Of a stretch of 12,311 nucleotides of DNA, positions 6,508 through 12,311 are shown one piece after another (position 1 is the stretch's first letter; the number at the start of each line of letters is the position of its first letter). The notes beneath the pieces were generated by a model. That model was not told the DNA's origin. It did no database searches and saw only the letters and a program-made list of their open reading frames with translations. The translations under genes and the position numbers were made by a program. Source of the DNA: Alphaproteobacteria bacterium (lineage in GTDB: Bacteria; Pseudomonadota; Alphaproteobacteria; UBA7887); contig JANQOH010000456.1 in assembly GCA_028289725.1 (NCBI GenBank), forward strand, positions 1 through 12,311, in the 5' to 3' direction.

Positions 6508-6746
6508 TGAGCCATCAAGCATATGTGCTTTGGACATTGGCCTTGGCCGTGGCTCTGTGGTGGCCCGCTGCCCGTTTGGTGTGGGTGCTCAGTGTGCGCC
6601 GTCTCGAACGCAAGCTCGATCGCAAGCTCGACGCCAATGAAATTGACGGACAGAAGCGGCGCGCTTGGGTGATCTCGGCGGCGTTGTGCCTTCTGTTTTC
6701 GGCCCTTTTCAATCTTCGGCTACTAAACGCCGCAGGCGCGTCCTAG
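6507..6746 (+). CDS. 79-residue two-helix membrane protein, possible symporter partner
   Basis: A GTG start at 6507 gives 79 residues that I cannot assign to a named family. The layout is a helical hairpin: a first membrane segment at about 7-29 (LWTLALAVALWWPAARLVWV), a charged loop with the near-repeat RKLDRKLDANE at about 35-45, and a second membrane segment at about 54-71. The loop is strongly basic, so by the positive-inside rule both termini should face the periplasm. No in-frame ATG or GTG lies between the stop at 6468 and the GTG, so the start is constrained. It follows the symporter by 48 bases and precedes the TPR gene by 17, implying one operon. Some SSS transporters pair with a small two-helix subunit (DUF4212), but that one is usually encoded upstream and looks different. 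An accessory role is inference. Confidence 0.75.
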   Translation: MSHQAYVLWTLALAVALWWPAARLVWVLSVRRLERKLDRKLDANEIDGQKRRAWVISAALCLLFSALFNLRLLNAAGAS

Positions 6747-6763
6747 CCGAACACTAGGCATCC

Positions 6764-7342
6764 ATGGCGGGCAGATTCGACCAAACCTGGAAGCGCATTG
6801 CGATCGCGTTGGCGCTCGCGAGCGTTGCTTGGTTTCTTTACGACGGTTTGATCGGCCAACGCGATCCAGCGCTCGATGCGCAGTCAGCCGCGGACCGGGC
6901 GTTCGAAGATGGCGACTACGAGCGCGCCCTAAAGCTGTATCGTGATCGACAAGATCTCGATCCAGACAATGCCTACGCTCTCCGCGGCATCGCACTTTCT
7001 CTCATGCAACTCGGCCGCAATGAAGAGGCCCTCGGCGCTTTTTCAATCGCCATCGAAGCGGATCCGGCGTTCGGAGGCGCCTATGCCAATCGGGGCATCC
7101 TCTACGATCGCATGGGGCAGCATGAGCAGGCCGTTGCGGATTATCGTCACGCTCTGTCAATTGATCCCGAGCTCGCCGGTGGACCGCACTGGATGACCCG
7201 GTTTTTGCGCAATCAGGCCGATAAACCGCCGACGATTGCGGACCGCCTCGCCTACCTGGAGGCCGAACTCGCGAAGCCACCGGAGGAGCGACTCTTGCAC
7301 CTGCCAGAAACAGACGCGGCGCAGCGGCCCTATCAGCAATAA
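6764..7342 (+). CDS. membrane-anchored tetratricopeptide-repeat protein
   Basis: The product has 192 residues. A basic start (MAGRFDQTWKR) precedes a single hydrophobic segment at about 11-30 (IAIALALASVAWFLYDGLI), a signal anchor that should leave the rest in the periplasm. Three consecutive TPR units follow at about 42-75, 76-109 and 110-143, each with the alternating small/large pattern and a DP-type turn (LDPDNAYALRG, ADPAFGGAYANRG, IDPELAGG). The tail (144-192) is Pro- and Glu-rich and ends QRPYQQ. TPR solenoids bind other proteins. Lying directly behind a transporter and a small membrane protein, it may scaffold or monitor that complex, but no partner is identifiable. AGG at 6756-6758 supports the ATG at 6764. 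It faces a convergent minus-strand gene with 16 bases between stops. Confidence 0.87.
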   Translation: MAGRFDQTWKRIAIALALASVAWFLYDGLIGQRDPALDAQSAADRAFEDGDYERALKLYRDRQDLDPDNAYALRGIALSLMQLGRNEEALGAFSIAIEADPAFGGAYANRGILYDRMGQHEQAVADYRHALSIDPELAGGPHWMTRFLRNQADKPPTIADRLAYLEAELAKPPEERLLHLPETDAAQRPYQQ

Positions 7343-7358
7343 AACGCGACGCGATACG

Positions 7359-7532
7359 TCAAACCAGGCCGATCACGTCCACAAACAGGACGCGCAGAAA
7401 AAACACCAATGCGATACAGCCGAACAACAGGCGTACCCAGTCAGCCTTGCCTTGCTTGTCGCGATAGGTCACGGCGTGCACGGCAATGGCGGCGGTCACG
7501 ACCAGAAATACGATATCGATAAGCGCGGGCAT
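7359..7532 (-). CDS. 57-residue two-helix membrane protein (hypothetical)
   Basis: Reading the minus strand from the ATG at 7532 to the TGA at 7359-7361 gives 57 residues starting MPALIDIVFLVV and ending VDVIGLV. Two hydrophobic segments (about 4-22 and 33-52) flank a short charged loop, YRDKQGKADW, a hairpin topology. No family is recognised. It is accepted as a gene because it follows the 137-residue membrane protein by 44 bases on the same strand and fills the space to the convergent TPR stop. Its hydrophobic pattern is also coherent, while the opposite strand gives only low-complexity polar translation. The ribosome-binding site is weak. With the upstream gene it forms a probable two-gene unit of small membrane proteins. 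Confidence 0.6.
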   Translation of the reverse strand: MPALIDIVFLVVTAAIAVHAVTYRDKQGKADWVRLLFGCIALVFFLRVLFVDVIGLV

Positions 7533-7576
7533 TCGCTTCGGCGTCGATTGCGCGGGTGTTTATAATGCGAACGAGA

Positions 7577-7990
7577 TCAATAGCATGGCGGAAGATAGCA
7601 GCCCGTGGGACCCGAAACCATTTGTGCGCTGGCGATGATGAAGCCAAGTGTGAGAGCGGCCCACACGGCGTAGCGAATGCCGAGATAGATCATCGTTGGC
7701 GTCGGCGGGTCATGCGTGATGCCGTAATCGGCGGGATCGAACGATCCGGCCTGGGCGCGCCGCACCACCTCACGCGCGAATGAACGGACCCAGGTTGGGA
7801 CGTGATCGCGGTACAAATAGTCGAAAAAGCAACGGTCGAGTGCTTTCGGGTCCGGTTCGTCATCACCGCTTGGACCGAACCAAGCGGCGTAAGCTAGCTC
7901 GAAGACACGAAACTCCGAAACCTCAAGCAACGCGGCCGATTTTAGAACGTTGGAGACGTCCTCCGGCAAGTCTGGGTCCAAGGCGAACAT
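7577..7990 (-). CDS. hypothetical protein with C-terminal membrane anchor
   Basis: The ATG at 7990 has GGGAG 7 bases upstream and gives 137 residues. The open frame runs further upstream, but that part overlaps the CBS gene antisense and is not family-like. Residues 1-98 are soluble and mixed-charge, with FRVFELAYAAWFG (28-39) and LDRCFFDYLYRDHVPTWVRSFAREV (51-75), mostly helix-forming. A single membrane helix lies at about 103-121 and the protein ends GPTGCYLPPCY, with two cysteines four residues apart after an earlier Cys54. I do not recognise the family. The tail-anchored shape would put the main domain in the cytoplasm and the Cys pair outside. It is divergent from the CBS-DUF294 gene across a 97-base gap and upstream of the 57-residue gene. 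An open frame of this quality between two conserved genes is likely real; its function is unknown. Confidence 0.75.
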   Translation of the reverse strand: MFALDPDLPEDVSNVLKSAALLEVSEFRVFELAYAAWFGPSGDDEPDPKALDRCFFDYLYRDHVPTWVRSFAREVVRRAQAGSFDPADYGITHDPPTPTMIYLGIRYAVWAALTLGFIIASAQMVSGPTGCYLPPCY

Positions 7991-8040
7991 ACACCATCTC
8001 CCGGCCGCCCCGGCCCCTGCCGCGGCAAGCCGAATCCAGT

Positions 8041-8046
8041 ATAGTC
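8041..8046 (+). promoter_or_regulatory. possible -10 element before the CBS-DUF294 gene
   Basis: TATAGT in the 97-base divergent gap is one mismatch from the sigma-70 -10 consensus and lies 41 bases upstream of the ATG at 8088. No TTGACA-like hexamer sits 16-18 bases further upstream, where the sequence is nearly all G and C. If real, it would be a weak or activator-dependent promoter. Confidence 0.28.
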
Positions 8047-8087
8047 GCGGGTACGGCGTGGGCAAAACGCGTGACAAAGACCGACTG

Positions 8088-9545
8088 ATGGCATCACAAA
8101 CCGCGGTTTTCACACGTCTTGTGCGCGACCATATGCGCGCCGCGCCGCCTCTGGTCCGCGCCGGCACAAACTGCGGGGAGGCTCTTGCACGAATGGCGGA
8201 CGCCCGCGCGTCCTGCGTGATCGTTACCGACGGAGACCAGCGCGCCGCGGGGATCGTTACCGAGCAAGACGCCACGCGCCGCATCGCATTCCAGGTCGGG
8301 CGCAACACGCCGGTTGAACAGGTTATGTCCAGTCCTGTCGACGCCATTGCCGACGACGACTACCTGTTCCACGCGATTGCGGCGATGCGCCGGCGCAAGC
8401 TACGTCACATGCCGGTCATTGATGGCAAGGGCACGCCCGTCGGCGTTCTTGAGCTTCATGATGCTTTGGCGGTCGCCTCCGGCCAAATGGTCGACCAGAT
8501 CGACCGCTTGACACATGATCAGTCGGTTCGTGGCATGGCTGCCGTGAAAGCCGAGCAAGTTTCGGTAGCCGAGCAACTGTTTGACGACAATGTGCCGGCT
8601 CCCGAAATTCTCTCGCTGATCAGCCAGGTCAACGCTGATTTGCATTGCCGTGTGATTGACTTGGCGTTGCGCAACATGGCGCAAGAAGGCGTTGGTGCCC
8701 CGCCTGTCCCATTCGCGGTCATCGTCATGGGCTCGGGCGGGCGCGGCGAGAGCGCCATCGGTGCCGACCAAGACAATGGCTTCATACTTGCTGACTACGA
8801 TGATGCGGACCACCGCGCGGTCGACGCCTTCTTTATCGATCTGGCCGTGCGCATGACCGGCATGCTCGATCAAGTCGGTCTGCCCTTCTGCAACGGCGGT
8901 GTGATGGCCAGCAATGCATTATGGCGAAAATCGCTCAGCCAGTGGCGCGCCCAGCTCGATTTTTGGCTCGCCAAACGCAACCAGTCGATTATCCGACTAG
9001 CCGACATTTTTTTCGATTTTCGCGGTGTCTATGGCGACAAAAATCTGTCCGCGCAGTTGCGCCAGCACGTCACGCAACGTATGGCGACGGCGCCGCCGTT
9101 TCTTCAGGACATGCACGCCATCCAGTCCGAACACCGCACGGCGCTCGGGTGGTTCGGGCGCCTGCGGACACACGATGAAGCAGCGCACAAGGACCGGCTC
9201 AATCTCAAATATGATGCGAGCTTGCCGCTGGTGGAAACCGTTCGTCTGCTCAGCATGATCAATGGCGTTGCAAACACGGGAACTTTGGAGCGGATAGGCG
9301 CCTTGGGTGAGCGGGGTGTGATCAACCGCGATGAGGGCGATTATCTGCACGCGGCTTTCGAATTGATCACCGGCCTCATGCTGCGCCAGCAGATATCTGA
9401 TTTTCGCAACGGACAGGAAATCGGATACTGGCTTGATCCGCATGAATTGTCCGCGCGGGATCGAGAGCTGTTTGTCGACGGTCTTCGCGCCATCGAAGCT
9501 TTGCGCGATCGCGTTCGAAGTGATTTCACCGGTTCAATCTTTTGA
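8088..9545 (+). CDS. CBS-domain / DUF294 putative nucleotidyltransferase
   Basis: From the ATG at 8088 the product has 485 residues. Two tandem CBS domains (about 8-65 and 72-127; ASCVIVTDGDQRAAGIVTEQD, then KLRHMPVIDGKGTPVGVLELHD) form an adenylate-sensing Bateman module. A linker leads to the DUF294 nucleotidyltransferase-like domain (about 150-290) with GSGGRGES followed by the acidic pair D227-Q-D229 (GADQDNGF), the metal-binding motif of the GlnD-like superfamily. The helical DUF294 C-terminal domain fills 300-475. Many relatives carry an extra N-terminal cyclic-nucleotide-binding domain, absent here. The in-frame region upstream to 7950 looks non-coding and overlaps the divergent gene, so 8088 is preferred, though its ribosome-binding site is poor. 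The stop overlaps the exonuclease start in TGATG. The product is presumably cytoplasmic; what it nucleotidylates is unknown. Such proteins are recurrent neighbours of acetate-type symporters. Confidence 0.9.
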   Translation: MASQTAVFTRLVRDHMRAAPPLVRAGTNCGEALARMADARASCVIVTDGDQRAAGIVTEQDATRRIAFQVGRNTPVEQVMSSPVDAIADDDYLFHAIAAMRRRKLRHMPVIDGKGTPVGVLELHDALAVASGQMVDQIDRLTHDQSVRGMAAVKAEQVSVAEQLFDDNVPAPEILSLISQVNADLHCRVIDLALRNMAQEGVGAPPVPFAVIVMGSGGRGESAIGADQDNGFILADYDDADHRAVDAFFIDLAVRMTGMLDQVGLPFCNGGVMASNALWRKSLSQWRAQLDFWLAKRNQSIIRLADIFFDFRGVYGDKNLSAQLRQHVTQRMATAPPFLQDMHAIQSEHRTALGWFGRLRTHDEAAHKDRLNLKYDASLPLVETVRLLSMINGVANTGTLERIGALGERGVINRDEGDYLHAAFELITGLMLRQQISDFRNGQEIGYWLDPHELSARDRELFVDGLRAIEALRDRVRSDFTGSIF

Positions 9546-10306
9546 TGTCTTGGACCGGCGATGACATGGATTTGCTGATCGGCGCCCTCGCGCTTTGTTT
9601 GATCTTGATTGTTGGGACCCTGCTCGTCTTCCGCATTCGTTTCGGACCGGACCGTGCGCGCGCGGCGTCCTTGACCGGCCCTTTCGATCCTGCGACGCGG
9701 CTCAGTGACATACCCGTACTGGTGGCTGACCTGGAAACGACCGGGCTCGACGTGCGCCGCGATCGCGTCGTGTCGGTCGGTGCGATCCCCGGCCATGGCG
9801 CCAACGTCAATCAAGATCAGGCATTGGACGTTTTGGTGAATCCGGAGCGTCGCATCCCGCCACGCTCCACCGCCATTCATCACATCACAGACGAAATGGT
9901 CAAGGACGCGGATACGTTCGAGCAACTGTTTCCCAAACTCAATGCGATGCTAACGGATCATGTGGTCGTGGGGCACAATATCGGTTTTGATTTGGCGATT
10001 CTGCGCGGTGAATGCAAGCGTGTCGGTTTGGACTGGTCGCGGCCGGTGGCGTTGGATGTTGTGCGATTAGCCGCTGCGCTCGATCCCAGGGAACGCGATC
10101 TCAGTTTAGAAGGTATGGCGCGGCGCTGGGGCGTTGCTGTCGCTGGCCGTCACACGGCGCTTGGCGATGCACTTATGGCAGCCGAAATGTGGGCGCGTAT
10201 GATTCCACGACTCAGCGAGGCAGGCGTAGAAACCCTCGGCGAAGCGTTGATATTCGAGCGTCGTGCCCGGGCCGTTATCGCGAATCAAAAACACGCGGGG
10301 TGGTAA
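9545..10306 (+). CDS. membrane-anchored DEDDh 3'-5' exonuclease (DNA polymerase III epsilon-like)
   Basis: The product has 253 residues from the ATG at 9545, which shares one base with the preceding TGA, so translation is probably coupled. An alternative ATG at 9566 would give 246. A hydrophobic helix at about residues 9-31 (LLIGALALCLILIVGTLLVF) anchors the protein, with the basic RIRFG after it pointing to a cytoplasmic catalytic domain. The RNase T/DEDDh fold follows with every catalytic residue visible: D62 and E64 in ADLETTGLD, D149 in GHNIGFDLAIL, and H203 and D208 in HTALGDALMAAEM. Such enzymes remove 3' nucleotides from DNA or RNA using two metal ions. Without polymerase-binding features, and tied to a CBS-DUF294 partner and a membrane, this is not the replicative proofreader dnaQ. 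Its substrate is unknown. It ends 3 bases from the convergent lipid A acyltransferase. Confidence 0.91.
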   Translation: MSWTGDDMDLLIGALALCLILIVGTLLVFRIRFGPDRARAASLTGPFDPATRLSDIPVLVADLETTGLDVRRDRVVSVGAIPGHGANVNQDQALDVLVNPERRIPPRSTAIHHITDEMVKDADTFEQLFPKLNAMLTDHVVVGHNIGFDLAILRGECKRVGLDWSRPVALDVVRLAAALDPRERDLSLEGMARRWGVAVAGRHTALGDALMAAEMWARMIPRLSEAGVETLGEALIFERRARAVIANQKHAGW

Positions 10307-10309
10307 TGC

Positions 10310-11206
10310 TCAATCCACCGACACGTCTTTCGGCCAGCGCCGGTGGAGCCAAAGCCATTGTTCCGGGCGTTCCCGGATCCATGACTCGAACAGGGCGTTT
10401 AATTCGGACATGACGGTGTGCACGTCGGCGGCGCGGTCGCCTGTGTCGGGAAGGGTCAGTGGCGGAAATATCGTCAGACGAAAGCGCGCACCTTCGAGGC
10501 GCTCGACCCGAGCCGGCGTGAGCGGAACTTGAAAGCGCAGCGCAAACTCAGCGACCGCGGGCGCGGTCATCGCATCTCGTCCGAAAAACGGTACGGGAAT
10601 GCCCTCATTGTATTTTTGGTCGACCAGCATGGCCAGATGCTCGCCATCCTTGAGCGCCTTGAGCATGTTGCGCGCGCCGCCGGCACTTTTTGGATAATGG
10701 TGTCCGCCAATCGGTTCGCGGCATCGTTCGATCAAACGGTCGACCCATGGGTTATTGGCCGCGCGATAGATGTGAAACAGCGGCATGTTTCTTTGCGTCA
10801 CGCCGAGCGAGGCAAGTTCCCAATTGCCGATGTGGCCGGAGACGAAGATGCCGCCAATTCCGTCGGCGCGCATTTTCTCCATTTCCTCCACGCCGACGAC
10901 TTCGACACGGCCGTCGCTGTCGTAGAGTCGAAAGTCGCCCAAGTGGGGATACTCGGCGAAAACACGACCCAGATGCTCCCACATATCGACTATGAGCTTG
11001 GCGCGCGCCGCCTCCGACAGCTCCGGTAACGCCCAGCTCATGTTGTTGCGCGCGCGATCGGTGATTTTGAGGCGTGGCCCCAGCACACGGCCGATCCATC
11101 CGCCGAGCGCCGACGCACGGTCCAGCGGCAACGCACCGAACAGTGCAAACGCCGCGCGCATCAGCACATACTCCGTCAAATAACGCATGCGGCGCGACAC
11201 TGTCAT
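10310..11206 (-). CDS. lipid A biosynthesis lauroyl/myristoyl-type acyltransferase (LpxL/HtrB family)
   Basis: The 298-residue product fits the LpxL/LpxM family in length and motifs. SGHIGNWE contains the catalytic HX4E pair (H125, E130), followed by YRAANNP (147-153), MLVDQKYNEGIPVPFFGR (193-210) and the terminal signature PEQWLWLHRRWP (281-292). A hydrophobic N-terminal stretch (about 13-28) suggests inner-membrane association. The enzyme transfers a secondary acyl chain to Kdo-lipid A at the cytoplasmic face; chain length and acceptor position cannot be told from sequence. Its ATG lies 1 base after the lpxK stop, consistent with translational coupling within a waaA-lpxK-lpxL operon. The C-terminus is convergent with the exonuclease gene, 3 bases away. 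Confidence 0.92.
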   Translation of the reverse strand: MTVSRRMRYLTEYVLMRAAFALFGALPLDRASALGGWIGRVLGPRLKITDRARNNMSWALPELSEAARAKLIVDMWEHLGRVFAEYPHLGDFRLYDSDGRVEVVGVEEMEKMRADGIGGIFVSGHIGNWELASLGVTQRNMPLFHIYRAANNPWVDRLIERCREPIGGHHYPKSAGGARNMLKALKDGEHLAMLVDQKYNEGIPVPFFGRDAMTAPAVAEFALRFQVPLTPARVERLEGARFRLTIFPPLTLPDTGDRAADVHTVMSELNALFESWIRERPEQWLWLHRRWPKDVSVD

Positions 11207-11207
11207 G

Positions 11208-12182
11208 TCAGTTTGTCCGCAGCGTCATCATTAGCAGATGGTCGAGATCTGTCGCGGCGCTCCACGCGACATCCACTTCGATGAACGCGACCAGTGCCTG
11301 CAGATGATCGGGCAATCGAACGAAATCCTTCGCCGTAGTTACCAACTGTGCCTTTAATTTGTCGGCTTTATCGGCAAGCACCATGATTTCGTGGTCGCGA
11401 AAGAAGTGATGATCGGCAAACGCATGGCGTCCGCGCAGATCACAGTCCAAATTCTCCAAAGTTTGAAAAAACTTCTCTGGTCGACCGATGCCCGCGAAGG
11501 CGACAACGGGTTTGCCGGCGATGTCCGCGGAACCGGCACCCGGAATGAGTTTGGCTTGCAATATGGGGATGTGTGAAGGCACGCGCCGGCACACCTGGGC
11601 GGAGTCGTCTCCGATTAGTACGACGCCGTCGGCTCTTGAAACGCCGTCGGCAACGGGTTCGCGCAGCGGGCCGGCCGGGATCAATCTGCCATTGCCGAAT
11701 CCGTACGCGCCGTCGACGACCAGCAATGACAAGTCTTTTTCGAGTGAAGGGTTCTGAAATCCGTCGTCGAGTATGATGACTGTGGCGCCCGCCTGCGCCG
11801 CCGCACGGGCCCCGGCGGCACGATCGCGCGCGATCCATGCCGGCGCTGTTTGTGCGAGCAGAAGCGCCTCATCACCAACATCACGCGCGCCGTGGCGTTG
11901 CGGGTCAACCTGGAGCGGGCCAGACGCCCGTCCGCCATAGCCGCGGCTAAGCAAATGGCACTGATGCCCCTGTTGGGTAAGGCGGGCGCAGATTGATCGG
12001 GCAATCGGTGTTTTTCCCGCGCCACCGGCGACGAGATTGCCGACGCAAATAACCGGCACGGGTGCACGCCATGGCTGACGCCACCGCCGCCGCAAGGATC
12101 CAGCCGCGCCGTATAAGGCAGCCACCGGTGCGAGGAGCGAAGGCAATACGCCCTGTGACTGCCAGAAGTCGGGGGCGCGCAT
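11208..12182 (-). CDS. lpxK: tetraacyldisaccharide 4'-kinase
   Basis: The 324-residue product is full length for LpxK. It has the ATP-binding P-loop in CVGNLVAGGAGKTP (46-59), SRGYGGR (79-85), DVGDEALLLA (101-110), the characteristic ILDDGFQN (137-144), IPAGPLREP (168-176) and a late TTAKDFVRLP. The enzyme phosphorylates the 4' position of the tetraacyl disaccharide precursor to make lipid IVA, on the cytoplasmic side of the inner membrane, to which it is tethered by an N-terminal helix (about 11-30). It starts 6 bases after the waaA stop and ends 1 base before the acyltransferase start, so all three should be on one transcript. This order is common in Alphaproteobacteria. Nothing is missing or unusual. 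Confidence 0.95.
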   Translation of the reverse strand: MRAPDFWQSQGVLPSLLAPVAALYGAAGSLRRRWRQPWRAPVPVICVGNLVAGGAGKTPIARSICARLTQQGHQCHLLSRGYGGRASGPLQVDPQRHGARDVGDEALLLAQTAPAWIARDRAAGARAAAQAGATVIILDDGFQNPSLEKDLSLLVVDGAYGFGNGRLIPAGPLREPVADGVSRADGVVLIGDDSAQVCRRVPSHIPILQAKLIPGAGSADIAGKPVVAFAGIGRPEKFFQTLENLDCDLRGRHAFADHHFFRDHEIMVLADKADKLKAQLVTTAKDFVRLPDHLQALVAFIEVDVAWSAATDLDHLLMMTLRTN

Positions 12183-12188
12183 AGCGTC

Positions 12189-12311
12189 CTATGTCGTCCG
12201 TTTTTGCGGCAAGAACGGCTCGAGCGCCGTCATGACATTGTCGAGCACGCCGGTCTTCTCGCGCACGACACCGCCTTGGATGTCGGCAAGACGCCCCCGC
12301 GCCTCCGCGTC
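12189..12311 (-). CDS. waaA: 3-deoxy-D-manno-octulosonic acid transferase, C-terminal end (cut by window edge)
   Basis: Only the last 40 residues are present, from DAEARGRLADIQ to EPFLPQKRTT and the TAG at 12189-12191. The helical tail with VLDNVMTALEPFLP resembles the C-terminus of WaaA/KdtA Kdo transferases. Position supports this strongly, since waaA directly precedes lpxK in many Alphaproteobacteria and the gap here is 6 bases. WaaA adds Kdo to lipid IVA. With so little sequence, the call depends mainly on context. Confidence 0.7.
   Translation of the reverse strand, partial: DAEARGRLADIQGGVVREKTGVLDNVMTALEPFLPQKRTT

Noticed and set aside
5781..6518. 245-codon minus-strand open frame opposite the symporter
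   Set aside because: The translation is highly charged and Arg/Pro-rich, mirrors hydrophobic codons of the symporter, and has no family feature.
6507..6746. Identification of the small membrane protein as DUF4212 (SSS small subunit)
   Set aside because: Gene order is reversed relative to the usual arrangement and the sequence does not resemble the DUF4212 pattern as I know it, so only a functional analogy is proposed.
7236..7565. 109-codon plus-strand open frame after the TPR gene
   Set aside because: It overlaps the end of the TPR gene out of frame and is antisense to the 57-residue membrane protein. Its translation is polar and low in complexity.
8018..8027. Perfect 10-base palindrome TGCCGCGGCA in the divergent gap
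   Set aside because: It is short and purely GC-rich apart from its ends, as expected by chance in this composition; no partner site was seen.

Overview
This window looks like chromosomal DNA of a GC-rich Gram-negative bacterium, most likely an alphaproteobacterium. Lipid A/LPS core genes (waaA, lpxK and an lpxL-type acyltransferase) imply an outer membrane. The Alphaproteobacteria assignment is an inference from gene content and base composition. No RNA gene, insertion sequence, CRISPR array or phage gene was seen, and no gap exceeds 300 bases (the longest is 4032-4301).

Left part (1-2883): acyl-CoA metabolism. An acyl-CoA dehydrogenase, cut by the left edge, is transcribed divergently from a propionate-CoA-transferase-type enzyme. 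Their 89-base gap holds a perfect 9+9 base inverted repeat in an AT-rich patch, a strong candidate operator. A TetR-family repressor lies tail to tail with the CoA-transferase and is the obvious candidate to bind it. The likely logic is CoA activation of a carboxylic acid followed by dehydrogenation, both under TetR control. Next (3009-4031) is a Gfo/Idh/MocA oxidoreductase, divergent from the TetR gene across a 125-base gap with two symmetrical elements.

Central part (4302-10306): a transport and signalling neighbourhood. A 718-residue sodium:solute symporter (SSS family) with a roughly 100-residue soluble insert is followed by a 79-residue two-helix membrane protein and a membrane-anchored TPR protein, all on the plus strand. 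Two small minus-strand membrane proteins follow (137 and 57 residues; the second was found only by reading the reverse strand). Then comes a CBS-CBS-DUF294 nucleotidyltransferase whose stop overlaps the start of a membrane-anchored DEDDh exonuclease. As I recall, DUF294/CBS proteins and epsilon-like exonucleases often accompany acetate-type SSS symporters in Proteobacteria. Most members here are predicted membrane proteins or membrane-anchored, which suggests an envelope-associated module sensing nutrient or adenylate state. The substrate and mechanism are not known from sequence.

Right part (10310-12311): LPS biogenesis on the minus strand in the order waaA (3' end only), lpxK, lpxL-type acyltransferase. 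The genes are nearly contiguous and presumably one operon: Kdo transfer, lipid A 4'-phosphorylation and late acylation.

Three convergent gene pairs (ends at 2208/2212, 7342/7359 and 10306/10310) are separated by only 3, 16 and 3 bases. This leaves no room for ordinary intrinsic terminators between them.
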